This document shows positions 1 through 8,928 of a stretch of 64,000 bases of DNA, one piece after another. The notes below the pieces were generated by a model, which saw only the letters and a list, made by a program, of their open reading frames with translations, had not been told where the DNA came from and searched no databases. Positions within the stretch are counted from its first letter, which is position 1. Every line of letters starts with the position of its first letter. Origin of the DNA: Phycisphaeraceae bacterium (GTDB lineage Bacteria > Planctomycetota > Phycisphaerae > Phycisphaerales > Phycisphaeraceae); contig JADLFV010000050.1 in NCBI GenBank assembly GCA_020849625.1, forward strand, positions 1-64,000, in the 5' to 3' direction. The position numbers and the translations under genes are program-made.

Positions 1-1
1 A

Positions 2-118
2 AGGCGAAGCATTGCGCCAAAAGCCTACGGCTTCCGCACCTTCGACGCCGTACAAGTCGCGCTCTATCACCAACTTAGCTGTCTACCCGAACCGCAGATC
101 ACCCATAGATTCTGCTGA
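2..118 (+). pseudogene. 3' end of an ISL3-like transposase, cut by the window edge
   Basis: Frame 2 is open from the window edge to a TGA at 116-118 and encodes 38 residues. They contain the stretch AYGFRTFDAVQVALYHQL and end in EPQITHRFC. The 'aYGFRtF' block followed by a short hydrophobic tail resembles the C-terminus of ISL3-family transposases. Only the tail is visible, so whether the element is intact cannot be judged. It is followed after 10 nt by an AT-rich palindrome and is convergent with the aldo/keto reductase gene. The family call is tentative, and another DDE family with a similar tail is possible. Confidence 0.5.
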
Positions 119-128
119 GGAGGCGAAC

Positions 129-151
129 TTATTTAAGTTAAATATGTTCTT
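129..151. repeat. AT-rich palindromic repeat, copy 1
   Basis: The core TTATTTAAGTTAAATAT is an almost perfect 17-base palindrome followed by GTTCTT. A near-identical copy (22 of 23 bases) lies at 62486-62508. Both copies sit in convergent gene gaps and stand out against GC-rich surroundings. The function is unknown. Confidence 0.7.
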
Positions 152-220
152 CTGAGTCGAGCCCATGCGAGGGCGGGGTTGTTGGTTTCTGGTTTCTGGT
201 AGATGGGTGGCGGCGCGGTG

Positions 221-1252
221 TCAAGCGCATGTGCAGGTGGCGATGGCCTGGGTGATGGTGGACCGCTCTTGGGCGCTGAGGGTGACCGAGCCGGCGCCGG
301 CGTTGTCGATGGATTGCTGAGCGTTGCGCGAGCCGCAGAGCACGTGGGTGCAGCCGGGCTGGGCCAGCGTCCAGGCCATGGTCAGTTGCGTGAGGCTGAT
401 GTGATGCTTGTCAGCGATGGGGCGCATGAGGTCAAGCATGGCCAGCACTTTGCGCACGTTGTCGGGCTTGAAGCGGTCGTTGTAACGGCGCTGATCTCCT
501 TCAGGGTAAGTGCGATCGGGTGTGACTTTGCCGGTGAGCAGGCCCAGGGCCAGCGGGCTATAGGCGAGGAAGGCGATATGGTCGGCCGCGCACTTGGGCA
601 GGTTCGACGTTTCAAACTTGCGATCGAGCATGGAGTACAACTCCTGATCGCTATCGACTTGGCCGAAGCGGCGGTACTCGTCGATTTCCTGCGGCGTGGC
701 GTTGGAGACACCGATAGCGCGGATCTTGCCTTCTTTTTTCAGTTCCAGCAGCGCGCCCATGCGCTCCTCGATGGAGGTGCTGTCGTATTGCCAGTGAGTC
801 TGGTAGAGGTCGATCACATCGGTGCGCAGGCGTTTTAGGCTCTGTTCGACTTCCTGTCGGATGCCGTCGCGTCCGCTGTAGATGAAGACGTCGAAGCTTT
901 CGGACTGATCCAGTTCGCGGGACCAGCTGGCGAGCGAGTTTGTGGAGGTGAACATCAGGTGCGCCCGTTTTTTCTGCTGCTCGGTCAGGTCCCAGCGCAT
1001 GGTGCACTTGGTGGCCAGGACCACCTTGTCGCGGCGGTCGGCGATGGCCTTGCCCACGACTTCTTCGCTGTGGCCGAAGCCATAGATAGGCGCGGTGTCG
1101 AGCAGGTTGCCGCCGGCATCGAGGAAGGCGTGGATGGCGCGGATGGATTCAGCCTCATCATCGCCGCCCCAGGTCCAGCCGCCGATGGCCCAGGCCCCGA
1201 GGCCGACCACGGAAGCTTGAATGCCTGAGGCGCCAAGCGGACGCATGTTCAT
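221..1252 (-). CDS. Aldo/keto reductase
   Basis: This 343-residue protein is a probable cytoplasmic NADPH-dependent oxidoreductase of the AKR superfamily. The N-terminal barrel strand (LGASGIQASVVGLGAWAIGG) and the DTAPIYG block are present. The catalytic tetrad is readable as D52, Y57, K82 (LATKC) and H153 (YQTHW). The region between K82 and H153 is somewhat long. The start at 1252 is preferred because AAAGG lies 8 nt upstream; an upstream in-frame extension to 1330 lacks AKR similarity. The substrate cannot be inferred. It is the 3' neighbour of a URO-D-like gene on the same strand, with a REP-like hairpin between them. Confidence 0.9.
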   Translation of the reverse strand: MNMRPLGASGIQASVVGLGAWAIGGWTWGGDDEAESIRAIHAFLDAGGNLLDTAPIYGFGHSEEVVGKAIADRRDKVVLATKCTMRWDLTEQQKKRAHLMFTSTNSLASWSRELDQSESFDVFIYSGRDGIRQEVEQSLKRLRTDVIDLYQTHWQYDSTSIEERMGALLELKKEGKIRAIGVSNATPQEIDEYRRFGQVDSDQELYSMLDRKFETSNLPKCAADHIAFLAYSPLALGLLTGKVTPDRTYPEGDQRRYNDRFKPDNVRKVLAMLDLMRPIADKHHISLTQLTMAWTLAQPGCTHVLCGSRNAQQSIDNAGAGSVTLSAQERSTITQAIATCTCA

Positions 1253-1322
1253 GTCGTTGACCTTTCGCGAAAAGCAAAAGCGCAGAATCGTAACGGGTTG
1301 CCCGAACCATTCTACAGATTGG

Positions 1323-1348
1323 GGATCCACGGATCAGAATCCGCGGGC
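1323..1348. repeat. REP-like hairpin, degenerate copy
   Basis: CCACGGATCAGAATCCGCGG can fold into an imperfect stem. It matches the hairpins at 13681-13708 and 21605-21632 (CCACGGATTGAATCCGYGGG). It lies downstream of the URO-D-like gene and may act as its terminator or mRNA stabiliser. Confidence 0.55.
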
Positions 1349-1379
1349 ATCGTGAGATGACACTTGAATCGGGTGATAT

Positions 1380-2393
1380 TTACTTCCGGGGGGGGCAGAA
1401 GGCGCGGAGGTTTTCGCTGGCGGTGCCGGGGGGTACTTCGCAGCCGGGCTGGAGGATGAAGCGGCTGTCGGGGCCGCCGGCATCGTCGATGCACTTGCGG
1501 GCGGCGGCGGCAATCTGCTGCGGGTTACCTTCCATGAGCACGCTGACCGGATCGAAGTTGCCGCAGAGAGTGACGTCGTCGCCGACGATGGCACGAGCCC
1601 GGTCGAGGGGGACCATGTAGTCGATGTCGAGGATGTCGGCGCCGACGGTCGCCAGGTGCGGCAGCAGCGCGTTGATGTTGCCGCAGATGTGCAGCTTGAC
1701 AAAGGCGCCCATGTCGTGGATCGCGGCGAACAGCTTGCGTTCCCAGGGCCAGACAAACTGCTCGAACAACTGCGGCCCGATGATGCTGGCGGCCGCGTCG
1801 CCCACGCCGATGATGTCTGCCCCGGCTTCAACCTGCTTACGGGCGAAGTGAATCGCGTTGTCCACGATGCGTTCGCTGGCGGCATGGAACATCTTCGGGT
1901 CATCGAGAAGATCGACCATGGCGTCCTGCAATCCGCGCAGGTCGGCATATTCCGCCATCGGGCCTTCTACCCAGCCGCACACCATCACGTCGTCGCGCAC
2001 GGCCGCCTTCTCGTCGATAATGCACTCGATGCGACCGCGCGGGCGCAGATGGGCCATGGGATCGAACGTCATCAGCTTCTCAACGTCCTTCGGTTCTTTG
2101 AGCAATCGATCGCGCGGTACGCCCACGCCCTCATCCGGCCAGTCGAACTGCATGCCGAAAGCCTGAGCTTCACACCAGGGATCGGACATAACGCTGACCC
2201 AGTCGGTGTGGAAGTCGCGCATGACGGCGATCTGACCGGCCGCCAGCACGTGGCCGTCGAGGTAGTAATCGCGATAGCTGCGTCCGATGTGGTGGGCAGC
2301 CCACTGCATGACGATGGGCGTGACGGGCACGCGGTCGTGTTTTTCGCCGCGCACGGTGGCCAGCAGTCGTTGCTTGGGTGTCATGGCAACCAT
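1380..2393 (-). CDS. Uroporphyrinogen decarboxylase-family (URO-D/MtaA-like) protein
   Basis: This 337-residue protein has a URO-D-type TIM barrel. The N-terminal motif MTPKQRLLATVRGEKHDRVP and the C-terminal stretch FILQPGCEVPPGTASENLRA are typical of the MtaA/URO-D superfamily, which is broader than heme synthesis and includes corrinoid methyltransferases. No other heme genes are adjacent, so a true HemE role is unlikely. The start could be 2393 or 2384; neither has a clear Shine-Dalgarno sequence. The last codons and stop (Pro-Pro-Arg-Lys-stop) are supplied by the iterated CTTCCGGGGG motif, where family members usually continue for several residues, so the tail may have been rewritten by the repeat. 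Confidence 0.8.
   Translation of the reverse strand: MVAMTPKQRLLATVRGEKHDRVPVTPIVMQWAAHHIGRSYRDYYLDGHVLAAGQIAVMRDFHTDWVSVMSDPWCEAQAFGMQFDWPDEGVGVPRDRLLKEPKDVEKLMTFDPMAHLRPRGRIECIIDEKAAVRDDVMVCGWVEGPMAEYADLRGLQDAMVDLLDDPKMFHAASERIVDNAIHFARKQVEAGADIIGVGDAAASIIGPQLFEQFVWPWERKLFAAIHDMGAFVKLHICGNINALLPHLATVGADILDIDYMVPLDRARAIVGDDVTLCGNFDPVSVLMEGNPQQIAAAARKCIDDAGGPDSRFILQPGCEVPPGTASENLRAFCPPRK
1383..1392 (+). repeat. Iterated motif CTTCCGGGGG, copy 1
   Basis: Exact 10-mer overlapping the last codons and stop of the URO-D-like gene. A REP-like hairpin follows about 35 nt downstream in the sense of that gene, as also happens after lptB. Confidence 0.75.
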
Positions 2394-2473
2394 CAGCGTA
2401 CCGCGGCGAGGCGCTGGAAACACGCTGGATTTTAGCTGGATTTGCTACGCAATTGATCGGGGCGGCTGGAACG

Positions 2474-5266
2474 CTACCAGGCCGGGGGCTCGGAAGCGGT
2501 GTCCTTGTTGCGTCGGCGGCGCAGTTCGAGGAAGGCGGGCATGAGGGTCCAGCAGGAAAGCATGGTCATGCCGATGCCGACGGTGAGCACGAAGCCAAGG
2601 CTATAGAGCCCGCGGTGATGAGCAAACATCATGGCTGCGAAACCGATCATGGTGGTGTAAGCGGTCAGTGACACGCCTTTGCCGGTGCCGCCGGAGAGGC
2701 CGAGCGGCCGGGTGTCGCGGTCCTGGCGATAGCGATGGATGATATGGACGCCGAAGTCAACGCCGATGCCGAACATCAGCGGCAGGACGATGATGTTGGC
2801 GGGATTGATGGTCATGTTTTCAAACCCGGCCAAGCCCGCCAGGTACATCACGCCGAACGTCGCGGCAAAGCCCACTGCCACCGGCGCCAGCGTGGCCGCG
2901 GCATCGATCAGTTTGCGGAAGTCGATCCACACCAGCACGAACACGATCACCAGGGCCATCACGCCGGCCTGCGTGTAAGAGCGACGGATCAGGTCACCGC
3001 TGTGATAGACCTGCACGATGACGCCGGTGACATCGGGATCGACCGATTCGATCTGCTCCACGAAGTGGCCCAGGAATCGCGGGTCGAGCGGATCGGTGAT
3101 GTCGGCGGGGACTTTGGGGTTGATCTCCAGCAGGTACTTGCGACCATCGGGCGTGTCGGTGTAGTAGGAGCGCAGGGCGGCCGGTGAAAGATCCTCGACG
3201 GTAATGGGCGAGGTATCGAGGACGGTCAGCAGATAACCGCGGGTATCGCGCTGCCAGTTTTCGAAATCGCGCTGGAGGGCGAGCAGTTGCACCTGCCGTT
3301 GGCCGTCGGTCAGATCGCGGTTGGTCTGCACCAGTTGGTTCAGGGCGTCCTGAATGGGTTGCCAGGCTTGACGGGTCTCGTCATCGGGCAGGTTGGCCAG
3401 GAAGGCGGGGAAGCTGAACTGGGCGTTGGTCAGTTGCACCAGCAGCGGCATCGGTTGTTGCAGGCTCAGTGTGGGTTTGGTGCGCTCGATGGCATTGCGC
3501 AGTGCGTTGATGCGCTTGCGGCGTGCTTCGTCATCAGGCGGAATGATGGCCGTGATCCCGCCGACCGATTCGACGCTCTCCAGCCTCCGAAAGCGATCTG
3601 CTCTCGACGCGGCTTCATCCAGCGAATTGACGATGCTGACGGCCGTGTAGATCTCCTGCTTGCCTTCACGGGCGATGTGCTGCTGCCACTGCACGCTGGG
3701 CAGATCGCGCGGCAACAGGGCCAGCAGGTTGTAATCGAATCGCATCTGGGCGATGGCCCACAGCGAGGCGGCGAACACCAGCGCTGTGGCGATCAGCGTC
3801 CAGATCGGATGGCGCGCAAACGGCATCACCCAGCGGTCCTCGTAGAAATGGACGAAGCGATCCTCCATGCGCACCGTCTGGTGATGGCGGGTTTTGAGCA
3901 GGCGCAGCAGGGCTGCGAACGCGCTGAACATGGCGATCAGGCACAGCAGCACACCCACGGCGGCGATCAGGCCCATCTCCGCCACGCCGCGAAAGTCGGT
4001 GAACAACGTGGTGGCGAAGGCCGCAGCCGTGGTCACCGCACCGGTCAGCACGCCCGGTCCGGTGGCGGCGAACGTGTCGCGCAGTGCGGCGGCCATGCCT
4101 TCGACGTCGTCGGGGTAATCGTGGCGCACGCGCTCGAAGCGGCTGGCCAGGTGAATGGCGAACGCCACACCCAGCCCCAGCAGGATCATGGTGAACGTGA
4201 TGCTGATCACCTGCAGGTGTCCGATCGCCAGCGTGGTGAAGCCGAAGGTCCAAGCGATGCCGATGCCCAGGGCGGTCATCATCACCAGCGGCAGGCGGAA
4301 GCTGTGGAAAGCCAGCACCAGCAGCACGGCGATCAGCACGGCCGCCACGATGGAGGCCACCGTCGAGTCATGCTGCACTGCCGCGGTTTCGTCGGTGTCG
4401 ATCACGTCGATGCCGGTGAGCCCGAACGGCACATCCGGATACTTGGCGCGGTATTCATCGATCAGTTGCCGCACGCGCTCGATGGGCTTGCTGAAGGGAT
4501 TCATCGCCTGCTGGTCGAGTTTGGGTGTCACGCGGATCAACAGCAGGCGATCGTTGGGCGTGGCCAGATACTGCCACGGCGCGCGGTAGCTGCCCCCGTC
4601 GCCCTGTTCGCTCATCATGGTGGCCGCCATCAGGTCCACCGGCTGGTCGGCGGGCGTGGTCAATCGCTTGTCGATGGCGCGGAGCAACCCGACGAAGAAG
4701 CCGATCTCCTGCGGATCGGCCGTGATCTGATCGCCGGCCACAAACATCCGCTGCTGCATCTGCTCCATCATGCCCGCAAAGAACGCAGCCGGTGAATCGC
4801 TGCCCAGCAGCAGTTGAGCGCCTTGTTCGATCTCCCGCAGATGGGCGTCGAACTGCTCGGCCGGCTCCAGGCGCATGGCCTTGGGACTGATCTGCGATTG
4901 GCTGAATCCCCAGGTCGCCCACTCCACGTCCGGGTCGTCGGCCAGGGCCTGGCCTAGTTCGTGCACCAGTTGCTGCGCCTGCTCGGCGATGTGCTCATCG
5001 GGCTCGCCGGTCGCACTGTGCGTATCGACCACGACGTACATGTCGCTTTCGCCGCGGAAGGTGTTGATCCAGGTCAGGTAGCGGCGATTGAAGTCCAGCT
5101 CCTGCGAGATCAGTGCGTTGCGGTCCGGTTCAAAGTGAAGCCACAACACCGAGATGACCACCGACGCCACCGCCAGCAGCGCCGCTGCCGTCAGGATCGG
5201 CCAGGGATGTCGGCTGACCATTCCCGCCCAGGCGGCAAGCCATCGATGTCGCGCCTTGTCATGCAT
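2474..5266 (-). CDS. MMPL/RND-family transporter (HpnN-like)
   Basis: This 930-residue inner-membrane protein has the classic duplicated RND plan. There is one N-terminal membrane helix (ILTAAALLAVASVVISVLWL), a large periplasmic domain, a five- to six-helix block (about residues 300-470, with VVISITFTMILLGLGVAFAIHLASRFE), a second helix and periplasmic domain, and a second helix block with NIIVLPLMFGIGVDFGVHIIHRY. The GxGxDFxxH and GLGVAFAIH motifs are those of MMPL/HpnN-type lipid exporters. HpnN carries hopanoids to the outer membrane; no hopanoid genes are visible here, so the cargo is unproven. It is separated from the FapA-family gene by a short gap containing the iterated motif. Confidence 0.85.
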   Translation of the reverse strand: MHDKARHRWLAAWAGMVSRHPWPILTAAALLAVASVVISVLWLHFEPDRNALISQELDFNRRYLTWINTFRGESDMYVVVDTHSATGEPDEHIAEQAQQLVHELGQALADDPDVEWATWGFSQSQISPKAMRLEPAEQFDAHLREIEQGAQLLLGSDSPAAFFAGMMEQMQQRMFVAGDQITADPQEIGFFVGLLRAIDKRLTTPADQPVDLMAATMMSEQGDGGSYRAPWQYLATPNDRLLLIRVTPKLDQQAMNPFSKPIERVRQLIDEYRAKYPDVPFGLTGIDVIDTDETAAVQHDSTVASIVAAVLIAVLLVLAFHSFRLPLVMMTALGIGIAWTFGFTTLAIGHLQVISITFTMILLGLGVAFAIHLASRFERVRHDYPDDVEGMAAALRDTFAATGPGVLTGAVTTAAAFATTLFTDFRGVAEMGLIAAVGVLLCLIAMFSAFAALLRLLKTRHHQTVRMEDRFVHFYEDRWVMPFARHPIWTLIATALVFAASLWAIAQMRFDYNLLALLPRDLPSVQWQQHIAREGKQEIYTAVSIVNSLDEAASRADRFRRLESVESVGGITAIIPPDDEARRKRINALRNAIERTKPTLSLQQPMPLLVQLTNAQFSFPAFLANLPDDETRQAWQPIQDALNQLVQTNRDLTDGQRQVQLLALQRDFENWQRDTRGYLLTVLDTSPITVEDLSPAALRSYYTDTPDGRKYLLEINPKVPADITDPLDPRFLGHFVEQIESVDPDVTGVIVQVYHSGDLIRRSYTQAGVMALVIVFVLVWIDFRKLIDAAATLAPVAVGFAATFGVMYLAGLAGFENMTINPANIIVLPLMFGIGVDFGVHIIHRYRQDRDTRPLGLSGGTGKGVSLTAYTTMIGFAAMMFAHHRGLYSLGFVLTVGIGMTMLSCWTLMPAFLELRRRRNKDTASEPPAW

Positions 5267-5340
5267 GGCAAGCCGACATCGTACAACATGCGTGCCACCG
5301 AGGCGACGGCGCGGCGTGCCACAGGTTGCCCTTCATGTTA

Positions 5341-5350
5341 CTTCCGGGGG
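5341..5350 (+). repeat. Iterated motif CTTCCGGGGG, copy 2
   Basis: Exact copy lying immediately after the TGA stop of the FapA-family gene (complement 5351-5353), in the gap before the HpnN-like gene. Confidence 0.75.
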
Positions 5351-6793
5351 TCAGGCGGCTTTGCGGGTGAACGGTTCGCTGATCTCGACCAGGGGTCCGC
5401 CGCTGGCGGTGGTGCGATAGACGGGCACGCCTTCACGATCGACACGGATGCGGATGGGCCCGGGATGGGCGTCCTTGATGCGATAGCTGCGCTTGTCGAA
5501 ATGGAAGATGACGCCGGCGTGCAGCATTTTTTCCACCTGCACATCGACCACGCGCAGGGACTCGATCTTCCGCTCGACCGCCTCCAGCGCGGCTTGCGTT
5601 TTGTCCAGCAACTCCTGGGCTGCGGGTAGTTCGCCGGCGACGCGCTGGATTCTCTGGCGGTTGGCGTCGCTCTTGCGATCGCGGGCGGGCATGCGTTTGA
5701 TGGCCTCCAGCTCCTCGTTCAGGACGCGGTGTTGCTTGCGGACCTTCTCGATCAGCACCTGCAATTGCAGCAGCAGCGGTTCGAGCCGGGGCACGGTGCC
5801 GACGACGATGTTGGTCTGCACGCCGCCGTTGGACCCGAGGTTGGCCACGTGGACGGGGCCGGTGACGGTCAGGTGTCCGCCGATGATGGAGCCGCTTTTC
5901 ATGGACACGCCGCCGTGGACGACGATCTGGCAGTTGATGATCTCACGATCGATCATCAGGTCGCGGCGGACCTCGGCGGTGACGCCATCAAGGTATCGTC
6001 CGCGCAAGTTGCCGCCGACGGATGCTTTGCCCTGCTCGCGGCCGGCAAAACCGCCGGCCACGATGACGTCTCCGCCGGCTTCGAGCGAGGCGGCCTCCAC
6101 CAGCCCGCGCACTTCCACGTCGCCGCTGGCCTTGATGAAGAAGCAATCCTTGACGCCGCGATTGACGACCACCGAACCGGCGAACTCGATGTTGCCGGTG
6201 GAGAAGTCCACGCCATCGTTGATCTGCAGCACCTGCTGAATGCGTGCGGTGCGATCCTTGCGGGCGAACAGGCCGGGCACATTGGCGATGAGGTTGCCCT
6301 GTTCGTCAGCCCGGATGGTGTCATCAAGGCGCAGCAGAGCGGGCTTGCCGGGGCGGGCGGGAATGGGTTTGCCGGCGACGTCGCAGCCGTCCTGGCCGGG
6401 ATCGGGCGCGATGAGCCGGCCGAGCTTCTGATCGGCTTCGACCATGATGAAGGCTGAGCGATCGTAGTGGGAATTGCTGCGGGCGATCTGTTTTTCGTGC
6501 CACTTGTCGATGGTCCATTCGACGGTGCCGTCGGTGCCGTGGCGCGGCGCGGCGCCCTGAGCGATGATGCCGCTGCCGGCTTTGCCGGGCGTACGGGGCG
6601 CAGCCAGCAGGGCGTCGAGTTTCCGGGCCACTTCGTCGGTGAGCTTGACCTCCGCTTCTTCGAGCATCTTGTCCAGATGCGGGCGGGTCAGTTGGTTGGG
6701 ATCGGGATCGGCAGGAATCAACAGCTCAGCGGTGAGCTTGTCTGTTGACACGATCACCTGCAGCAGGTCCGGATTGTGTGGGTCCGAGGGCAT
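5351..6793 (-). CDS. FapA-family (DUF342) protein
   Basis: This 480-residue protein combines an N-terminal helical region, a FapA N-terminal domain (GQDGCDVAGKPIPARPGK is the characteristic 'G.dG.dv.G..I' block), a right-handed beta-helix of repeated 'sGdVevrGlve.asleAgGdvivaGGfaG' units, and a coiled coil (LLQLQVLIEKVRKQHRVLNEELEAIKR onward). This is the DUF342/FapA architecture, which is linked to polar localisation and surface sensing in other bacteria. The start at 6793 is chosen because GGAG lies 6 nt upstream. The stop is immediately followed by the iterated motif. The cellular role here is unknown. Confidence 0.85.
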   Translation of the reverse strand: MPSDPHNPDLLQVIVSTDKLTAELLIPADPDPNQLTRPHLDKMLEEAEVKLTDEVARKLDALLAAPRTPGKAGSGIIAQGAAPRHGTDGTVEWTIDKWHEKQIARSNSHYDRSAFIMVEADQKLGRLIAPDPGQDGCDVAGKPIPARPGKPALLRLDDTIRADEQGNLIANVPGLFARKDRTARIQQVLQINDGVDFSTGNIEFAGSVVVNRGVKDCFFIKASGDVEVRGLVEAASLEAGGDVIVAGGFAGREQGKASVGGNLRGRYLDGVTAEVRRDLMIDREIINCQIVVHGGVSMKSGSIIGGHLTVTGPVHVANLGSNGGVQTNIVVGTVPRLEPLLLQLQVLIEKVRKQHRVLNEELEAIKRMPARDRKSDANRQRIQRVAGELPAAQELLDKTQAALEAVERKIESLRVVDVQVEKMLHAGVIFHFDKRSYRIKDAHPGPIRIRVDREGVPVYRTTASGGPLVEISEPFTRKAA

Positions 6794-6949
6794 GCCTGGC
6801 TCCAGAGGCGCCACCGCGCTTGCGCGGTTGGACCCCCCCACGCAAAACAACACCAGCCGATTCAGAAAACATCGGTTGCAGTCATGTCATCGTCAGGTTC
6901 GCGGCCGCACTGCACGGCCGATGGCGGAATTCGCCGCCGGCAAGGTCCG

Positions 6950-7381
6950 CTAACCCGCCACCGCCAGGCGGGTGGAAGATGAGTCCACGATCAGGTGGGC
7001 GATGGTGCACTGTGCCAGGGCCTGGCGCAACTGCTGAATGGTGTTGCGGCAGGCGCCGTGCAGTCGATCCGCACAGGCGGCCAGGGCGGGGTGGTTGGCC
7101 TGGATGGGAATGGCAGGCTGAATGGGGCCGTCGAGCGCCTCGACCACTTCCAGCAGGGTCAGTTGAGCCGGGTCACGATCCAGCACGTAGCCGCCACTGC
7201 GTCCCAGCGTGCTGCGCAGAAGTTGCTGGCGGGCCAGGGCCTGCAGGATCTTGAGTGTGGAATCGACGGGAATTTCCAGGTGAGCCGCGACCTGCCGGGC
7301 CTGCACGGGCCCCTCCTGGCGACGGGTCGCCAGGTAAGCCAGGGCCACGGCGGCGTAGGCGACGGATTTGCTCATTTTCAT
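6950..7381 (-). CDS. Rrf2-family transcriptional regulator
   Basis: This 143-residue winged-helix regulator has the Rrf2 N-terminus (MSKSVAYAAVALAYLATRRQEGPVQARQVAAHLEIP), the recognition helix region and the LGRSGGYVLDRDPAQLTLLEVVEALDG block. Only two cysteines (CADRLHGAC) occur where IscR/NsrR have three cluster ligands, so Fe-S ligation is uncertain. The start at 7381 is supported by AGGAG 7 nt upstream. The gene stands alone between the FapA-family and GGDEF genes; an imperfect palindrome 160 nt upstream is a candidate autoregulatory operator. Confidence 0.88.
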   Translation of the reverse strand: MKMSKSVAYAAVALAYLATRRQEGPVQARQVAAHLEIPVDSTLKILQALARQQLLRSTLGRSGGYVLDRDPAQLTLLEVVEALDGPIQPAIPIQANHPALAACADRLHGACRNTIQQLRQALAQCTIAHLIVDSSSTRLAVAG

Positions 7382-7542
7382 CGAACCGCTCCTGGTGGCA
7401 TAGACCACACGAGACGGGGGCGGCCGAATCAAGATCCGTTGTGATCCCGCAGCAAGGCACGGGAAGCGAGCTAATTGGGGCAACCTGATCGCAGGACGTG
7501 GCGATCAAGGCCCCGAGACTGGACCACCCCACTGACTGAACG

Positions 7543-7558
7543 ATACCTATATCGGGAT
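7543..7558. promoter_or_regulatory. Possible Rrf2-type operator
   Basis: ATACCTATATCGGGAT matches its own reverse complement at 12 of 16 positions (AT-CC-ATAT-GG-AT). It lies in the gap between the GGDEF gene and the Rrf2 gene. Binding by the Rrf2 protein is inferred from position and symmetry only. Confidence 0.3.
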
Positions 7559-7617
7559 AACACGGAGCCGACTTGATGGGTTTTTCAAGTTGCTGAAAAA
7601 GTGGCGGTCCGCCTCGC

Positions 7618-8574
7618 TCAGAGATTGCCCGGCTCGGCGGCAGGTTCTTGCGGCACGAACAGATGGATGCCGGCCCGGCCGTGATTCTTGACCCGATAAA
7701 GGGCCTGATCAGCACAGCGCACCAGTTGTTCACTGCTGACGCAGCGAGCACTCTTCATGGTGGCCACGCCGATGCTCAGCGACAGGCGCACCGGCGAATG
7801 GGGTAACTCGTTGGCAGCCATCTGCTCGAACTTCTCGCTGATGCGGCGGGCCACCTGTATGGCGTGCTCGGTGTCTGTGTCCGGCAGCAGCACGATGAAC
7901 TCGTCGCCGCCGAAGCGCCCCGCCAGGTCCATCTGCCGACAGTTGGCCTCCAGAATGCGCCCCATGCGCTCGAGAATCACGTCGCCCTGCTGGTGGCCGA
8001 AGGTGTCGTTGAGCTGCTTGAAGCGGTCGAGGTCGATCATCAGGCAGGCCAGGTCGTGATCGCGGCGCAGGGCCTCCGCCACGTGGCGATCGAGGGCCTT
8101 GGCGAAAGCGCGGCGGTTGGCCAGCCCGGTCAGCGGATCGGTGGCTGCCATGTGCCGCAACTGCTCCAGCAGATGCGCGTTCTGCCGCTTGATGCGGTGC
8201 AGTTCCAGGTTCTTCTCCACCACGATGGGAATGGCGAACAGGTAATCGCCCGCCTTGACCACGTAGTCATAAGCGCCCTGGCGAATGGCGGCGATGGCGT
8301 TTTCCAGAATGCCCTCGCCGGTGACCAGCACCACCGGCTTATCCGGACATTGCCCCAGCACGTGATGCAGCACATCAAGGCCCGTGCCGTCGGGAAGATT
8401 CATGTCCGTCAGCACCAGGTCGAAATCCTGCGGGTTCTGCTGTCGGGCTTCGCCGAGGGATGCCGTCCGGCGCGTGCAGGGCGAGCCGAAATGGTCAGCC
8501 AGCGTCTCGCAGATCAGGTCCGCGGTGTCCGGATCGTCTTCCACGACCAACAGATGGGGCACAAATCCAGACAT
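7618..8574 (-). CDS. Response regulator with GGDEF domain (diguanylate cyclase)
   Basis: This 318-residue cytoplasmic signalling protein has a receiver domain at residues 8-125, with acidic pair E12-D13-D14, phosphoacceptor D57 (LVLTDMNLPDGTG), T85 and K107. A GGDEF domain at 145-305 carries an intact FGGDEF (221-226). An RxxD inhibitory site (RQMD, 213-216) stands five residues before GGDEF, so product inhibition is expected. It should make c-di-GMP under control of an unlinked histidine kinase, since no kinase gene is adjacent. This is a PleD-like arrangement with a single receiver. Confidence 0.93.
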   Translation of the reverse strand: MSGFVPHLLVVEDDPDTADLICETLADHFGSPCTRRTASLGEARQQNPQDFDLVLTDMNLPDGTGLDVLHHVLGQCPDKPVVLVTGEGILENAIAAIRQGAYDYVVKAGDYLFAIPIVVEKNLELHRIKRQNAHLLEQLRHMAATDPLTGLANRRAFAKALDRHVAEALRRDHDLACLMIDLDRFKQLNDTFGHQQGDVILERMGRILEANCRQMDLAGRFGGDEFIVLLPDTDTEHAIQVARRISEKFEQMAANELPHSPVRLSLSIGVATMKSARCVSSEQLVRCADQALYRVKNHGRAGIHLFVPQEPAAEPGNL

Positions 8575-8928
8575 GTCGTAGGCATCGGTCCGCCGCGTTG
8601 TGCAGTTTAGCCTGCCCCGGTTGGGATTGGCTTAGAAACGACTGTTGGCCGATCCAGTCCGAAAATAAAACGTCCCCTAGTCGTTGGGGGGGTCCAGTCA
8701 TCAGACGACCAGGGGAACTGGGTGATGTCAAACGTGATAGCCGGCGATGCTCGTCACGGCTGGTTTCCTGCGGGTTGATTGGTACTTCCGCGGAACCCCA
8801 TGTTGCTATGGGTATATCGTGTAGATCGCGTGCGCAAGATGAGTCCAACGGGCAAAAATGTAAAAATTGTTTCCGGTTTCCCCGCGTTTCCCGACAGTCG
8901 CGGGACGTGACGGTTCATGTCGGCTCGC
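8575..8928. other. Intergenic region with a weak hairpin
   Basis: No convincing gene is seen in these 354 bases. GTCCCCTAGTCG near 8671 can pair imperfectly with CGACCAGGGGAAC near 8704. This might terminate the antiporter transcript or belong to a leader of the GGDEF gene. Neither is supported further. Confidence 0.3.

Noticed and set aside
3287-4795. 502-codon open frame on the plus strand
   Set aside because: It lies wholly antisense to the HpnN-like transporter, which has strong family motifs. The His/Gln/Arg-rich translation is the usual shadow of a GC-rich gene.
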